This document shows positions 10,820 to 22,585 of a stretch of DNA of 64,000 bases, one piece after another. Each line of letters begins with the position of its first letter. Within the stretch, counting starts at the first letter, position 1. The stretch spans positions 133,408,714 to 133,472,713 of the forward strand of contig CM057460.1 in NCBI GenBank assembly GCA_030035585.1, written 5' to 3'. Origin of the DNA: Dugong dugon (lineage: Eukaryota > Chordata > Mammalia > Sirenia > Dugongidae). Under the pieces are notes generated by a model. The model searched no databases, was not told where the DNA came from, and saw only the letters and a program-made list of their open reading frames with translations. A program made the translations under genes and the position numbers.

Positions 10820-11850
10820 TATCTGACTGAGGAATAGTAAGGAGGCTGGTGAAGATGGTGAGGAGTAAGCAACAAGGAGGGTAGATGAAAGAATATGTGG
10901 AGCAGGGAGTAAACATATTTTGTGAAGCCTTCTGGGTGACTTGCGTAAACATTAGTTTTTTTGTCTAATGATACAGGAAGCCAGTGTATGGATTTCACTG
11001 ACATGATCTTAAGTGATATGATCTAATCTATCTTTAAACAATATTTCAATAGTGGCTCTGTCGGAAATAGACCAAAAGGGAGCAAAGGAGGAAGCAAGAA
11101 GACAAGTTGGGGGATATTGCAATAAAATAGATAGGACAAGAGGTAATGGTAGCTCAAGACACTGTATTAGCAGTACAGGTTGGGAGATGTAGTCATATTT
11201 TGAAGGTAGAGAAACAAATTTTGTTAAATAGAATAAGACATGACAGATCAAGAAAAGTAAAGGATGCTTCCAAATGTTTTGGCCAAAGAAAATGGAAGAA
11301 GGAAATTACTTATTACAGAGGAGTAGGATGTTCGTGGGTAGAAGTAGAGGATGAGATTATTAACTTGGTTTTTGAAACGTGAAGTTTGAGATATCCAAAC
11401 TTGAGATATCCACAGGTGATACCTGGGAAGTCAGTTAAATATATGAACTTGGAGTTGGAAAGGGGGTTAAGCTGTAGATATAAATTTTGAGTTTTTATCT
11501 TGTAGATGGATATTAAAGTCTTAAGATTTGAAGAAATCCCTAAGGGAGTGAGTAAAGGACTGTGTGCTGGGTGCTCCAACAATAAGAGGTCAGCAAGATG
11601 AGGAAGAGTCAATAAACGAAATAGAAAAATAATGCCCAAAGAGGTAAGAAGAAAAGCAAGAGAGTATGATGCCTTTGAAGCTAAATAAAGAAACTATTTC
11701 AAGCAGAAAGGAGTAATTATCAAATGTTATAAATAGGTTGGGTAAGATGAAGTCTGAGAAATGGCCATTGGATTTAACAACATGGAGGTTGAATTCAAAT
11801 GAAAATATGTGGGTTTGAGAGAGAACAGGAGACTAGAAATTGGAAAATTT
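10820..11850 (-). mobile_element. L2 LINE fragment (reverse transcriptase region)
   Basis: The purine-rich plus strand reads as the complement of an ancient L2 LINE. Landmarks are 'tattttgaaggtagag', 'ttggccaaagaa', 'gggtgctccaacaataagag' and 'ccattggatttaacaacatg', in the order expected for antisense L2 ORF2. It probably continues, after an LTR and a SINE insertion, into the endonuclease region at 13370-13620. It is heavily decayed with no surviving frame. Confidence 0.65.
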
Positions 11851-11851
11851 G

Positions 11852-12315
11852 CTAGAAGTACTCACAGAACTCATTGAAAGCTGCTTTACTCACAGCTACA
11901 GTTTATTATAGGGACAAAATACAAATTAAAATCAGCAAAGGGAAGAAACATATAAGGCAGAGTCCAAATGCAGAGGTTCTAATCATCCTCTCTCCGTGCA
12001 GCCATGGACAGAGCTACCTCCTCTATCCACAATGTGTGACAATATGTACAAAGCATTGCAAACCAAGAAAGCTCACCCAAGACTTTATTATCCAGAGTTT
12101 TCATTAGGGCAAGATCACATACTGTCTACATTGCTAAACTTTAGTCTCCAGCCCCTCCCATAGTCGAGTTAATGAGGTTAGTCTCCAGTTCCTCCAGGAG
12201 TCAGAACTGATAAGGCAGGATACACAGCACTTATTATAAATCACATTGTTAGGCTGTTTGATAGCCAAAGCCCCAGGCATGGAAAGACACCCTTACTAGG
12301 CAGAATAGTCTAGGG
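11852..12315 (-). mobile_element. ERV1-type LTR, antisense (second copy)
   Basis: This block shares 'acagctac.gtttatta', 'aatcagcaaagggaag' and 'cacattgttaggctgtttg'-like segments with the LTR at 3921-4475. It is the more diverged of the two and appears to sit inside an antisense L2 copy. Borders are approximate and no retroviral coding remnant was seen. Confidence 0.5.
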
Positions 12316-12760
12316 ACCTAGAGATAATAACCTCCCTTTTCTTAAGAAAAATAAGATAATCTTTAAACAGGATAATCATCTGGTTTTGATCCTAATGTTA
12401 GTCCATGGGATGGCTGATACTTCAAATAAAGGGTGTCATGGCATTTCATTTTAGAAATATACCTCTTCCTCCACACCCAGCTTGAATTGTTAAGTGGCAT
12501 GGTCCTGACTCACTTTGTGTTTTGTGCCTGGTCTGCTGCAGGACTAGACAGATTAGAAGGAATAAGGGGTAAGCAGAATTAGCACTCAAAGCTAGAAAGG
12601 AGGACACAGAATTATATGAAGAAACGACCCCTTTTTCCAAATGTGGGAAGGCATAAATCTGTAACCTGTTGCTTTATTTTGGTATGTTCAACAATGCTGT
12701 TATACTGTGAATGAATCTGCCTCTGGCAATGGAAACTATTAAGGAGGCCCAGTGGTGAAG
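12316..12760. other. Unannotated stretch
   Basis: Nothing recognised with confidence. It lies between an LTR and an AfroSINE within what is probably a broken L2 copy. Confidence 0.3.
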
Positions 12761-12761
12761 T

Positions 12762-13028
12762 GGAGCCCTGGTGGTGCAGAGGTCAAAGCACGTGGCTGCC
12801 AACCAAAAGTTCAGTGGTTCAAACCCAAAAGATGTGGCAGTCTGCTCCTATAAAGATCAAACCCAAAAACCAAGCCCATTGCCACTGAGTTTACTCCAAC
12901 CCATATCGACCCCATAGGACAGAGTAGAACTGCCCCATAGCCTTGGGAACCCTATGAGGCAGCTCCACTCAATTCCCTAGGTCCATCATGAGTCAGAATT
13001 AACTTGACAACAACATTTTGTTTTGTTT
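12762..13028 (+). mobile_element. AfroSINE with an internal inverted AfroSINE segment
   Basis: The plus-strand head 'ggagccctggtggtgcagag' begins at 12762 and the sense tail ends near 13015. Between about 12861 and 12938 lies an antisense AfroSINE 3' segment (note 'gccactgagttta' and 'ccccataggacagagtag'). After it the sense copy resumes at 'tagccttgggaaccctatg'. No target duplication surrounds the inverted piece, so template switching or a foldback event is as likely as a true second insertion. Confidence 0.8.
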
Positions 13029-13369
13029 CTTAATGATGAAGTAAGAAAAATGTGGTTCTTTGCATCCCCTACTTCCAAGGGAAAGGTTAATTCTTTACTA
13101 CTTAATATTTTTTGTTTATTTGTTTTTAAGATGAGACATATATTGACAGAGTTAGATATAACTGGAACTGTGTTTTGCTAAGGGAATATGAAGAAGCAAT
13201 AGAGGGGCAAAGGAATTGAGAATGTATGTAAAGAAAGGATTAAAATGGAAGACCATGAAATTTAATGAAAATCAGAGGGAAAGGGAGAAAGAACATGGGA
13301 ATGTGAGGAATAGTGAAAAAGTAGTAAGGTCATTGGTTTGAAGGTCTTGGTAGAATCAAAGAATTATTA

Positions 13370-13620
13370 GAATTGGGGTGTGAGCTGGAAAGACACGACG
13401 GAGTGGTGGTGGTCAGAGGTGTGGTGCTTGACATTGACAAGATCTAGAGTGCGAGAATAGGACAGAGTGGCTGATGCAGCGTGAAGGACATGATGTAGGG
13501 TAGAAGCAAGAAGTCAAGGAACCTAGAGTCCAGGGTTTTGAAAGGATCAAAAATGTGGATATTTAATCACCAAGAACAGTGACAGGACTAGTAGGTACCG
13601 GAGAGAGAGAAATTAAAACA
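13370..13620 (-). mobile_element. L2 LINE fragment (endonuclease region)
   Basis: The complement of about 13490-13570 resembles the L2 endonuclease segment normally encoding a GDFN-H-DDPS block; here it is broken (an in-frame stop follows 'LGD'). Orientation and order fit a continuation of the L2 copy at 10820-11850. It is highly diverged. Confidence 0.5.
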
Positions 13621-13854
13621 CAAATTAAAATCATTAAGCAATAAGAAGCAATGACATGTTTGGGGGAAACGGCAAGGGAAAATGGAGGGGGGGGAAGCAT
13701 AGACTACTTTTAATATGGGGTAAATTTTTTTATTTTAATTTTTTTTCTCTTATTGCTAGCTTCTCACCAGACAATGGAATGTGTAGTGCTAGAAGGGAAT
13801 CTTCACTCCTTCAAATAACTTCATGGAAATAATTTTCGAAAAATATAGCAAAGT

Positions 13855-13995
13855 GTTAACAATTGTTTTCTTAGAGAAAAGGTCATGAGTGACTTGAATT
13901 TTCTTCTTTATTGTTTTATGTATTTTCTCAATTTACCACAAATAAGAGTGAAATACTTTTCTGATTAGAAAACAATAATTAAGAAAGAAAGTAAA
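13855..13995 (+). mobile_element. Possible old L1 3' end
   Basis: The pattern 'ttttatgtattttctcaatt' followed by 'gtgaaatacttttctgatta' and an A-rich end resembles the 3' terminus of ancient L1M elements. The evidence is a short, weak similarity. Confidence 0.4.
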
Positions 13996-15270
13996 TAATC
14001 AAAAGCTTTTATATGCTAATATCAAAAATATGTCATTATGGCTAAATTATTTGTGATCACGAACTTAGTAGATTATTGTTCCTTTAACATTTACAAAAGC
14101 AACTTTATTGGATAGCAATCTCCATTTAATAAATATTTCTATTCATTATTTTCTATGATCTCAAGGAAAAATTAAACTCAGCACACTTTTGGGTTGTGGG
14201 TCGGGCATGATGTTATTTCTATGAAAGTCTTGTTTAAAGTGCTTCTGTTTGAGCCCAAAATGATAAAATTCCTTTTTGGGGGGTCAATTGGCCACACTTT
14301 TTTGGAATTCTTTGGAAACTATATACTACTTCTATTTCCTGGAAACTTTAATGATAATAAGCTAATTTTCAATGAATCAAAGTCACAGAAGCCCAACTTT
14401 CCTGGCCTACATTTCTGGCCTTTGCAGTTAGACCTCAGGCCACTGGCTAAATGCTGCTTTTGAGAGACAGCCATCAGTTTGACTCTCTAAAACCATTCTC
14501 TTTCAACTTTTTGTTTAGTAAAGTTCTTTAGGCAAATTATCTGTCATTTGTCTTAACACTTATGGTTCATAACAAAGAACTGCCTAAAAAGCTTAGGGGT
14601 CTGTTTTTTTAATATTTATTTTGAATGACACAAACATACTTAATTAAGAGACACTCTCTTAAAGAGTGGTATAACAGTAGTCATTTTTATCCCTTTTTGC
14701 TTATGTCAGGGACTCCCCACCAAAATTAATACTTACATGAACTGTGAATGTTAAATTTTCTTTAGGATCCTAGTTAGAAAGTAATTATAAAAGAAAACAA
14801 TGCATTAAACTTTTAACCTGTCAGTGTAATATTGACAAGTTTGTATGTGAAAACTTTCCAGATTATCAAGTAACTCAGCACTGTCAGCACACATCCCTAG
14901 GTGAGTTAACCCTGACCCTGCCTTCCTTCCCAGAAAAGTAATCTCTTTAGAATACTTTAACGTTCATCACTTTGAATTTGCTAGAGTTTTTAAAAAATTT
15001 TTTTGCAAACAATCATCCAATGTATTGGTGAAATTTCCATAAGGTAAGGGAGAGAGTGAGACTTCACTGCCAGAATTTTAGAACTGAAACATTCTTTGTC
15101 TTACATCCCAACATTAAGTCAATGGAATATAAAAAATCATCAAGATGCCCTCTTTTCTTGTAAAATTTACTCAAAACTAAGTTCTCTGACAGTACTTTCC
15201 TTATCTCTGTGACTTGTATCACTCTTCAAACTATGATTTGTATCAGTCTGTAAATGTCTACTTTTTCTTA
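13996..15270. other. Unannotated AT-rich stretch
   Basis: I see no clear repeat, RNA or exon. An 89-codon frame at 14194-14463 has no recognisable motif. Confidence 0.35.
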
Positions 15271-15272
15271 GT

Positions 15273-15440
15273 AAAAACCAAAAAATCCAAACCCGTCGCA
15301 GTCAAGTTGATTCTGACTCATAGCGACCCTATAGGCAGAGCAGAAGTGCCCCAAGGAGTCCAGGGAGTGACTGATGGATTCAAACTGCCAACCTTTTGGT
15401 TAGCAGCCATAGCTCTTAACCACTGTGCTACTAGGGCTCC
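15273..15440 (-). mobile_element. AfroSINE, short form
   Basis: An antisense copy with the tail at the left ('tcaagttgattctgactcat') and the head at the right ('agccctagtagcacagtgg' in complement). The B-box region is mutated. Head, body and tail are complete, with an A-rich end near 15273-15290. Confidence 0.88.
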
Positions 15441-16850
15441 TTTCCTTAATAGCAACCTCTAAATTATCAGGACTCTGAAGTTTACCTAAAAATTCAGATT
15501 TTGTGACAGGACTTAGCTAAAAATAACTAAAAGTATCCAGGTTATTAGAAAAACATGTTTTATTTTATCAAGACTTAAAAAATGCCTACTTGGCATGATT
15601 TTCTTAAATAAACTGAAACTTTAAATAATATATTTGTAGTGCACCCCAGAGTTCCTTTGGGGTTATATTCTTTGTGATTTGAAAATTGTGAATACAAAGC
15701 TTAAGCACAATTATGTAAAAATAGTGATTAATTTTAGAGCTAGTCTTAAGCAATAATTATAGTAGGGAAACATTAGTTTTCTCTTTGTGGTGGGGAAGAT
15801 AAATGTTGCAGGTTAAAAAAATAACAAAGCCGTGCAATTTCAGTGTTAAGCACCACTCTTCTCTTTGCAAGACTTGAATTATCTTTGAGGCAGTCAATCA
15901 TTTGTTTTGGAAAGAGGAAAGTGATAATGAAAGAGGTTCTCTAGTTTATGAGCAGATCTGCAACTATATGGACTACACATATCCTTTGCATAAACATTTT
16001 TTTTCTTGTATGGGTTTCTTCCTCTCTGTATCTATACAGTATTGCTTGTTTTCAGGAACTGGGTGTTTGAATTCTTGGTCCAGAAGTTACTTACAGGGGA
16101 TCAGGAGCAGAGACACAAAAGACCACAGGAAAGGCCTGCTAGCCTGATCTTCTATTCAAGTATGTTTTATTCTTCACTTGTATCAAAAAAATATAATGTC
16201 TGAAGAAAACTAAAACAGGCTAAGGGGAGAGTGTGGGACAGGTAGGCAGTCAGGAGAGACAACACCTGGCAGGGAATCAGTGTTCTCACAAAGGGCATCA
16301 GTGGCAGCTTCCTTGAAGGGCTTTGTGGACATTAAACATCCATGAGTGGCCAGAACAGGAGGAAAGGACAGGATGGTTTATGAGCGTATGTGAGATACCT
16401 AGGGAAATCCAGAAATAACCAGGAAGACTTTGGGAGCACCTTGGTATCCTGAATTCTACACATGGGGACCAGATTCATTGAAATCTAAGTTATTACTGTT
16501 AGTGTGGCCTCATTTGTACCTAGAATCTGCTAAGACTTAGGGATATTCAGACTATAGAGTTAAATGGAAAAACACACAAATATAGTTACCAAGAAAGACA
16601 ACTGGAAACATGGAACTTGAGCAAAGGTCAGACAGAGATAACACCTGAAGATATACATTCGGGAGTCATAGAAAAACAGTAGCTAAAACAATGATATCAG
16701 AAGTCTTCCAGGTAGGAAGAATGTATCTAGAAGAGCAAGGATCAAAGTTGTAGTTTTAAGAACTGTTCATATTTAGAGTTACGGGGAAGAAATAGGAAAA
16801 ACAAAAAACAAAACAAAACAAACAAACGAAAAAAAACCCAGTAATTTGAG
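15441..16850. other. Unannotated region
   Basis: No recognised element. The tract 16797-16840 is A/C-rich simple sequence (AAAAC-like units). Confidence 0.35.
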
Positions 16851-16859
16851 GAAAATCAA

Positions 16860-17400
16860 AATAGAAAAATATCAAAAAGACAAGAAGGAGAGCATTCAAA
16901 AGAAGCAAACAAGTATCAATAGTACCTGACTCTACAAAGACAACAGAATTAATACTGAGAAGTAAAAATGGTTGAATTTGTTTAGAGGATATATAGGAAC
17001 TAGTAAGAGAAGTGTATCATTAGCATGGTAGAATCAGAAGCTAAATTTTATGATCTTATAAAGGAATTTATAAGAAACAGTTTTAGATTAGGTACCTTAA
17101 ACATTTGGCCAAGAAAGAAAAAAGCAAACTAAGATGGTGTCAGCAAGTATGCCTAGCACAGATCTGGTATTTCAATAGGATTTATTAATTCTAAATAAGT
17201 AAATAAATAAGTGAATTAACAATTTGATAAGTGAATAAGATTTGACTTATTTGTTTTGTTTTGGTTTTGATGAGGGAATTCTTTGCATTTTTAAAAGCAG
17301 AAGGGAAGATGCCCATGGAAAGAGAGAAGCTGGCCTTGCTAAAGACAGGAGGCATAATAATGAGGGCAAGGTAGAGACAGAGATAACAAATTAGACCCAA
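16860..17400 (-). mobile_element. Possible L2 LINE fragment, antisense
   Basis: The purine-rich plus strand includes 'aagcagaagggaagatgccc' followed by 'agagagaagctggcc', resembling the complement of the L2 reverse transcriptase 5' portion. It is very diverged and the assignment is tentative. Confidence 0.4.
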
Positions 17401-18816
17401 AGTGTAGATTGGTGTTCACTTCCTTTGAAGCTGCAAGGATAAACATATCTAAATGTCTACATATAAGACTAAATACTTGATAACTTCAGTGTCCTCTGAG
17501 AGACAGAAATCAAGGTTACTAGAGGAAACCATGGGGCCTAAGATGAGACAGATTTGGAAATAATTCAATCTTTCTGAAGTTTGATTATAATATGGAAGCT
17601 CTTCCCAAGCATGGACCAATCTATTTTAAGTACTATTCTACCTCTTTTCCACAAGTTTCAACCCCGTATGTGTTGTTGAAAGGCTGGAGCCCCAAATGCA
17701 AGGTGAGGAGGAGAGTTTACAGTTTTACCTGAGGTTGCTGTTGGGCAGGAAAAGGAGTCTGCTGAGAGTGGCTGTGCAGGTGCAGGTGCAAATTTGCCTA
17801 CTAATGGCTTCCTACTCGAATTCCTCAACTTCATGTTCTCACAGCATAGAATGGAACCAAAATTTACAGGTGTTCAAAGCATTTGTTAGTTTGTTGGCCT
17901 TTATTAACTCACAGAAATACTCTTACATAAACCCAGGTGTTGAAAACAACTCTTAAGTCCAATATTATTTAACTGACTAAAAATTGTCTACATTATACTA
18001 ACAATGAAAATTTGCTGAGCATATTTTAGATTTGAATACCTGAATCTATTTATTTGTGTTTTTCATTTATCTTAAATGACTTAATTTTTCCTCAGATTAC
18101 ATTTATATCTATTATACTTGCACTCTGGGAAAGGTCTAATAACCTATATTTTTATCTGTGATGATGCAGCATTTACTTTAGCAACTCCCAAATGGAAAAA
18201 GCATAGGAAAAGCTGGCACCCAGGAAACAGTTCTCCAGAGTGGTGAGGATCATAATCAGTTATTGCTCCCTTACCTTTAAGCACATGACTGTTGAAATAG
18301 AATTCTAAAAGAAAGCACAACAACCAAGAAGAGGAAGAGGGAAATGAGTGTGTAAAGAGAGCTATTTCTGGAGACCTGTGCTAAAATTTAAAATATATTT
18401 TCCCATATAAATGATACCATAAATGACATCTAAGGTGTGAACAGCACCATTCAAAACATTATTTCATAATAGGCTCTTTTGGATTATCTTGGGATTGCAA
18501 CCACCTTTATACACCATATCTGTGCAAAAACAAAAGGCATTCCTCATTCTAAAGAAATGACTCATAAGCGATATAACCCACTACAAGCCATTTTGTGATA
18601 GCTTTTATTTGTACTTTGGACACAGACAATATATGGCTCTAGGCTATCTTAGGAAATAAGATGGCAAGTAGGTTCATTTCATGTGCCAACTTCAATCAGT
18701 TGGAGTGATGTGTTAAAAAGTATTCTGAAATCACGTTTTGTCTAGGCAGAAAAGAGTGCTATTACTTATTATTTATATCTTTCATGAACATGAGTTAAGA
18801 ATAAGATGGCATCTTC
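17401..18816. other. Unannotated region
   Basis: No repeat or gene is recognised. The 86-codon frame at 17696-17956 shows no known motif. Confidence 0.35.
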
Positions 18817-19236
18817 TGTTATGGATTGAATTGTGTCCCCCAAAAAGATATGTTGAAGCCCTAACCCCTGGTATCTGTAAATCTGTATCTGTTTAGAAAT
18901 AGGGTATTTGAAGATGCTATCAGTTAAGTTAACCTGAGATCATACTGGAGTAGAGTGAGTCTTAATTCAATATGAGTGGTGCTCTTATAATAGAGAAGAG
19001 ACACACAGAGGAAGGATGGCCATGCGAAGATGTATCTATAAGCCAAAAACACAAATGGCTCCAGAAACTGAGAGAGAGAGAAAAGGATCTTCCCCTCGAG
19101 ACTTTGAAGGGAGCATGGCCCTGCCAACATGTTGATTTGACTTCTAAACTCCAGAACATTCAGACAGTAAATGTTTGTTCTTAGAAGCCACTCAGCTTGT
19201 AGTGTTTTGTTACAACAGCCCTAGGAAACTAATACA
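18817..19236 (+). mobile_element. MLT1-type MaLR solo LTR
   Basis: A sense-strand LTR beginning 'tgttatggattgaattgtg' with 'tgttgaagccctaacccctg', 'gctcttataatagagaagag' and a 3' end 'cctaggaaactaataca'. These match the MLT1A/B layout known across placentals. The length (420 bases) is close to the family norm. No internal retroviral sequence is attached. Confidence 0.88.
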
Positions 19237-19369
19237 CCATTTGTTCTAGAAGATGGGGAGAAGAAAGTAATATGAATAAAGTTTAAACATCTAGACATGA
19301 AGAACGACAAACTAAGAATTTTGTTTTATCCCATCTTAATTCATATCATTTAGCCTTAAAAGGGAAAGC

Positions 19370-19620
19370 ATACTCATGCCATACACAAAAACTCAAAATG
19401 GAACAATGACTTAAATTAAAGCTAAAACCATAAAGTTCTTGGAAGAAAATATAGGGGCAAAACTACATAACCTATTTTTTTTTTCTTTTTTAATGATAGA
19501 TTATCAAGCCCAACTACAAATGCAAGAGCAGCAGAGGACAAAATAGATAACTATAACCTCATAAAAATTAAATGCTTATGCTCATCGAAAGACTTTATCA
19601 AGAATTGTCTCCAACAGCCC
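19370..19620 (+). mobile_element. L1 ORF2 fragment (old)
   Basis: The segments 'tcaaaatggaacaatgactt', 'aaagttcttggaagaaaata' and 'atgcttatgctcatcgaaag' match the C-terminal third of L1 ORF2; the equivalent stretch of the younger L1 lies at about 52735-52930. A T-rich tract near 19474-19491 interrupts it. No frame survives. Confidence 0.75.
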
Positions 19621-19844
19621 TCTCAGGTTGCTGATCACAGGAAAATGAAGAGATTATGGCTGTGATGCCTCACTAAGGCAAATAAAAGTGAAAGAAAGGG
19701 AGTAGCAACCTACTAGCTCCCAAGTCAGTGCAGGAATTTCTCAAGTCAGTACATTTGGAAGAATATTATCTAGAAGGACCTAATGTGTCTTGAGTAAACC
19801 CTCACCATCATAATTCCATTATTGCCATGTCTGAAGTTGACATA

Positions 19845-20035
19845 CCAAACCAAACCAAACCCACTGCCCTCGAGTCAGTGGATTCCAACTCACAGCAACC
19901 TCATACATTTCCAAGGCTGCAAATCTTTACAGAAACAGACTGCCACATCTTTCTCCCAAGGAGCCGCTGGTTGTTTCTACCCACTGACCTGTTGGTTAGC
20001 AGTTCATCTCTTTAACCACTGCACCACCAGGGCTC
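19845..20035 (-). mobile_element. AfroSINE, long form, with perfect target duplication
   Basis: A complete antisense SINE with a head reading 'ggagccctggtggtgcagtg' in complement. It has the extra internal block ('tctttacagaaacagactgc') and an A/C-rich tail at 19845-19861. The 14-mer 'ctgaagttgacata' occurs at 19831-19844 and again at 20036-20049, a perfect target-site duplication. The intact duplication and conserved body suggest a relatively recent insertion. Confidence 0.95.
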
Positions 20036-20049
20036 CTGAAGTTGACATA

Positions 20050-20725
20050 GGATAGCTTTTATTTTATTTTTTTTTTCCATATGAAATTTTATTTTGAGTT
20101 TATAGTATTTTAAGTAGGGGCTGGCTAGTTAAAAGGAGAAACTAAATTTGAGGCAATTTATTAAGTAATAAAAAATCCAATGGCTATTATTTATGACTTG
20201 GTGGCTGGGCCTGCACCATCAAAATCAACATCTAATTGCATTTTCTGTTGATTGTTGTTATTATAAACAGAGTCCAGATCTGGATAAGAGATGTTTTTTA
20301 ACGAAGCAAGAAAAAATAAAGGTTTAAATCATTGCTGCCAGCTAAATGAGTTGAGCATTTTAGGAGGCAAAGGGCAGAAAGAGAAGTCTGTTAACATGCA
20401 TGCATTTCATGTATTGACCCTGAAGTAGTCTTTATAATTAATCCATGATGTTTAATTTTATTTCTGATATGAGTTGTACATGAGCTTTGATTTCTCATCA
20501 CTTCTGATATAATTTTTAACCTGAATATGTTAAAATGAACTTTTATTGTTTTTTTGTTTTTTTTTACAAAATGTATTGTGACCCTAATACTCAGCGACAT
20601 GTTTTCTCCTTTTCAAAATGGGCGATTGAGAGCTTGACATAACTAACATCATAATGATACTCTAAGTACCCTGTAAGTTTTTTTGCTTGGTATTTTGTAC
20701 ACTCTCACTTTCAATGTCCTTTTTT
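20050..20725. other. Unannotated AT-rich stretch
   Basis: Poly-T rich runs (20066-20076, 20549-20564) but no recognised element or exon. Confidence 0.35.
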
Positions 20726-20729
20726 ATTA

Positions 20730-21275
20730 CACCAGCTGCACTGGTCTCTTTCCAAAAGGGTGTGGGGACTTCTCAGCTCTTGCAGCCTTGGTCTCCCTCC
20801 TTTTCTTTGTTCTCTTTGGGGATGGTCTTCAGCCTGCAAGGCGGCAGCTAGGAAGGCTGCCTAACACTTTTGGTCTGCAACTTTCTTTCTTGCTCCTTAT
20901 TTTGGTCAGAGTAAACTTGGCAGGCAAATTCCGCTAGCTGCGATATTTTTATATAAGTTTTCTTTTTTGCCTGCTAAAACAAAGATTAGAGTCCAGATGT
21001 CCGGTGTGCACATCTTTAGTCTAATAAAGAGTTTCTTGTAATTGTCTTGTGATGTATAATCATCCAACCACCTGTGGGCCACGTGTCTGAAGACACTATG
21101 TAACCCTTACACAAATGATATATAAGCTCTGATGTACAAATTGCCTTTCAGGGCTCCATGAAGACAGCCAACTTTGCTGTTAGGCTCCCCATTGGTGTCA
21201 CCTCCTAATAAACTTTCTTTCTGACTTGGAGTACATTTCATTGGCTTGACTGCTCCAGGGCACAGTCCCTAATCA
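20730..21275 (+). mobile_element. Retroviral LTR-like element with TATA box and poly(A) signal
   Basis: A TATA-like 'tatataa' at 21119-21125 is followed 82 bases later by AATAAA at 21207-21212 and then a T/C-rich region ending 'ctccagggcaca'. This is the U3-R-U5 arrangement of an LTR. I do not recognise the family, and no pol or env remnants adjoin. The 5' edge is uncertain; the relatively intact signals suggest moderate age. Confidence 0.5.
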
Positions 21276-21292
21276 GGTAACGATATTTAAAA

Positions 21293-21500
21293 GGGAGTCC
21301 GGTGGTGCAGTGGTTAAGCATTCGCTGCTAAAAGAAAGGTCAGTGGTTTGAACTCACCAGCTGTTCCGCAAGAGAAAGATGTGGCAGTCAGTTTCCGTAA
21401 AGATCATAGCCTTGGAAACCCTATGGGGCAGTTCTAGTCTGTCCTACAGGGTTCCTATGAGCTGGAATTGACTCCAAGGCAATGGGTTTGGGTTTGGTAC
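21293..21500 (+). mobile_element. AfroSINE, long form
   Basis: Sense copy from 'gggagtccggtggtgcagtg' through the extra block (containing 'aagagaaagatgtggcag') to the tail 'ctccaaggcaatgggtttgg'. The A-box-like 'ggtggtgcagtgg' and a degenerate B box ('ggtttgaactc') show the tRNA-derived head. Confidence 0.93.
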
Positions 21501-21597
21501 TTAAAAATCACTTAGAAGTATATGTACACCTAAGGTTATTGGTGTAAGGTGGGAGAGAGGTGAAAAAGCAGACTCATTGTTTAGGGCACAGTGAGCT

Positions 21598-21745
21598 TCT
21601 GTTAAGGGTGATGGAAAAATCTGGAAATAGATAATAGTGATAGTAGTACAACATGATGAACACAATTAATGTCCCTAAATTGTACATGTGAAGAATGTTG
21701 AAAAATCGAATGTTTTGTTACATACATATCTACCACAGTTAAAAA
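21598..21745 (+). mobile_element. L1 3'UTR terminal fragment (copy a)
   Basis: The block beginning 'ttaagggtgatggaaaaat' and ending in an A-rich run matches the terminal 3'UTR of old L1 elements. It closely resembles the fragment at 41159-41312. Both are short and sense-oriented, as expected for strongly 5'-truncated insertions. Confidence 0.65.
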
Positions 21746-22057
21746 AGGAAGATCTTTATGTGTTGAGATAGGAACCAAGTCACGAACAACTTTGTGTTGC
21801 ATACCCTTGACATTTTAAAAACCCACTCATGTATATCTGTAGATACACAATAAGTAACAAATTGATAACAATGATTATCACTTAAGTAGGGAAAAAAATC
21901 ACTTGGAAGCAGGAGCTCATTTTGATCTTGATTTTTCAAAAATTATATTAGTGTGGAGGTAGTTTTGCATTTTAGGAATGTTAAATAAGACCATTGTTTC
22001 TCAGACCTTTATTTCACATAATTGCCTGTTTTGTTGTTGTTGTTAGGTGCCATAAAG

Positions 22058-22435
22058 TCAGTTTTGAGTCATAGTGACCCCACGCACAACAGAAGGAAAC
22101 ACTGCCCAGTCCTGCGCCATCCTCACAATTGTTGCTATACTTGAATCTATTGTTGCAGCCACTGTGTCAATCCATCTCATTGAAGGTCTTCCTCCTTTTT
22201 GCTGACCCTCTGCTTTAGCAAGCATGATGTCCTTCTCCAGGAACTGATCCCTTCTGATAACATGTCCAAAGTATGTGAGACGTAGTTTCGCTTTCCTTGC
22301 ATCTAAGGAGTATTCTGGTTGTACTTCTTCCAAGACAGATTTGTTTGTTCTTTTGGCAATCCACGGTACAGTCAATATTCTTCTCCAACACCACAATTCA
22401 AAGGCATCAGTTCTTCTTTGGTCTTCCTTATTCAT
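22058..22435 (-). pseudogene. RTE C-terminal domain remnant
   Basis: A 125-codon minus-strand frame with 'ELWCWRRILTVPWIAKRTN' and 'GHVIRRDQFLEKDIMLAK', the conserved C-terminal region of RTE-clade ORF proteins, downstream of the reverse transcriptase. It ends at the start of the non-coding tail. It is part of the dead copy at 22028-24460. Confidence 0.85.
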
Positions 22436-22585
22436 TTTCCAGCTTTCTTATGCATATGAGGCAATTGAAAACACCATGTCCTGAGTAAGGCGCACCTTTG
22501 TCCTCAAGGTGACATCCTTGATTTTCAACAATTTAAAGAGGTCTTTCGCAGCCGATTTACCCAATGCAATGCATCTTTTGATTTC

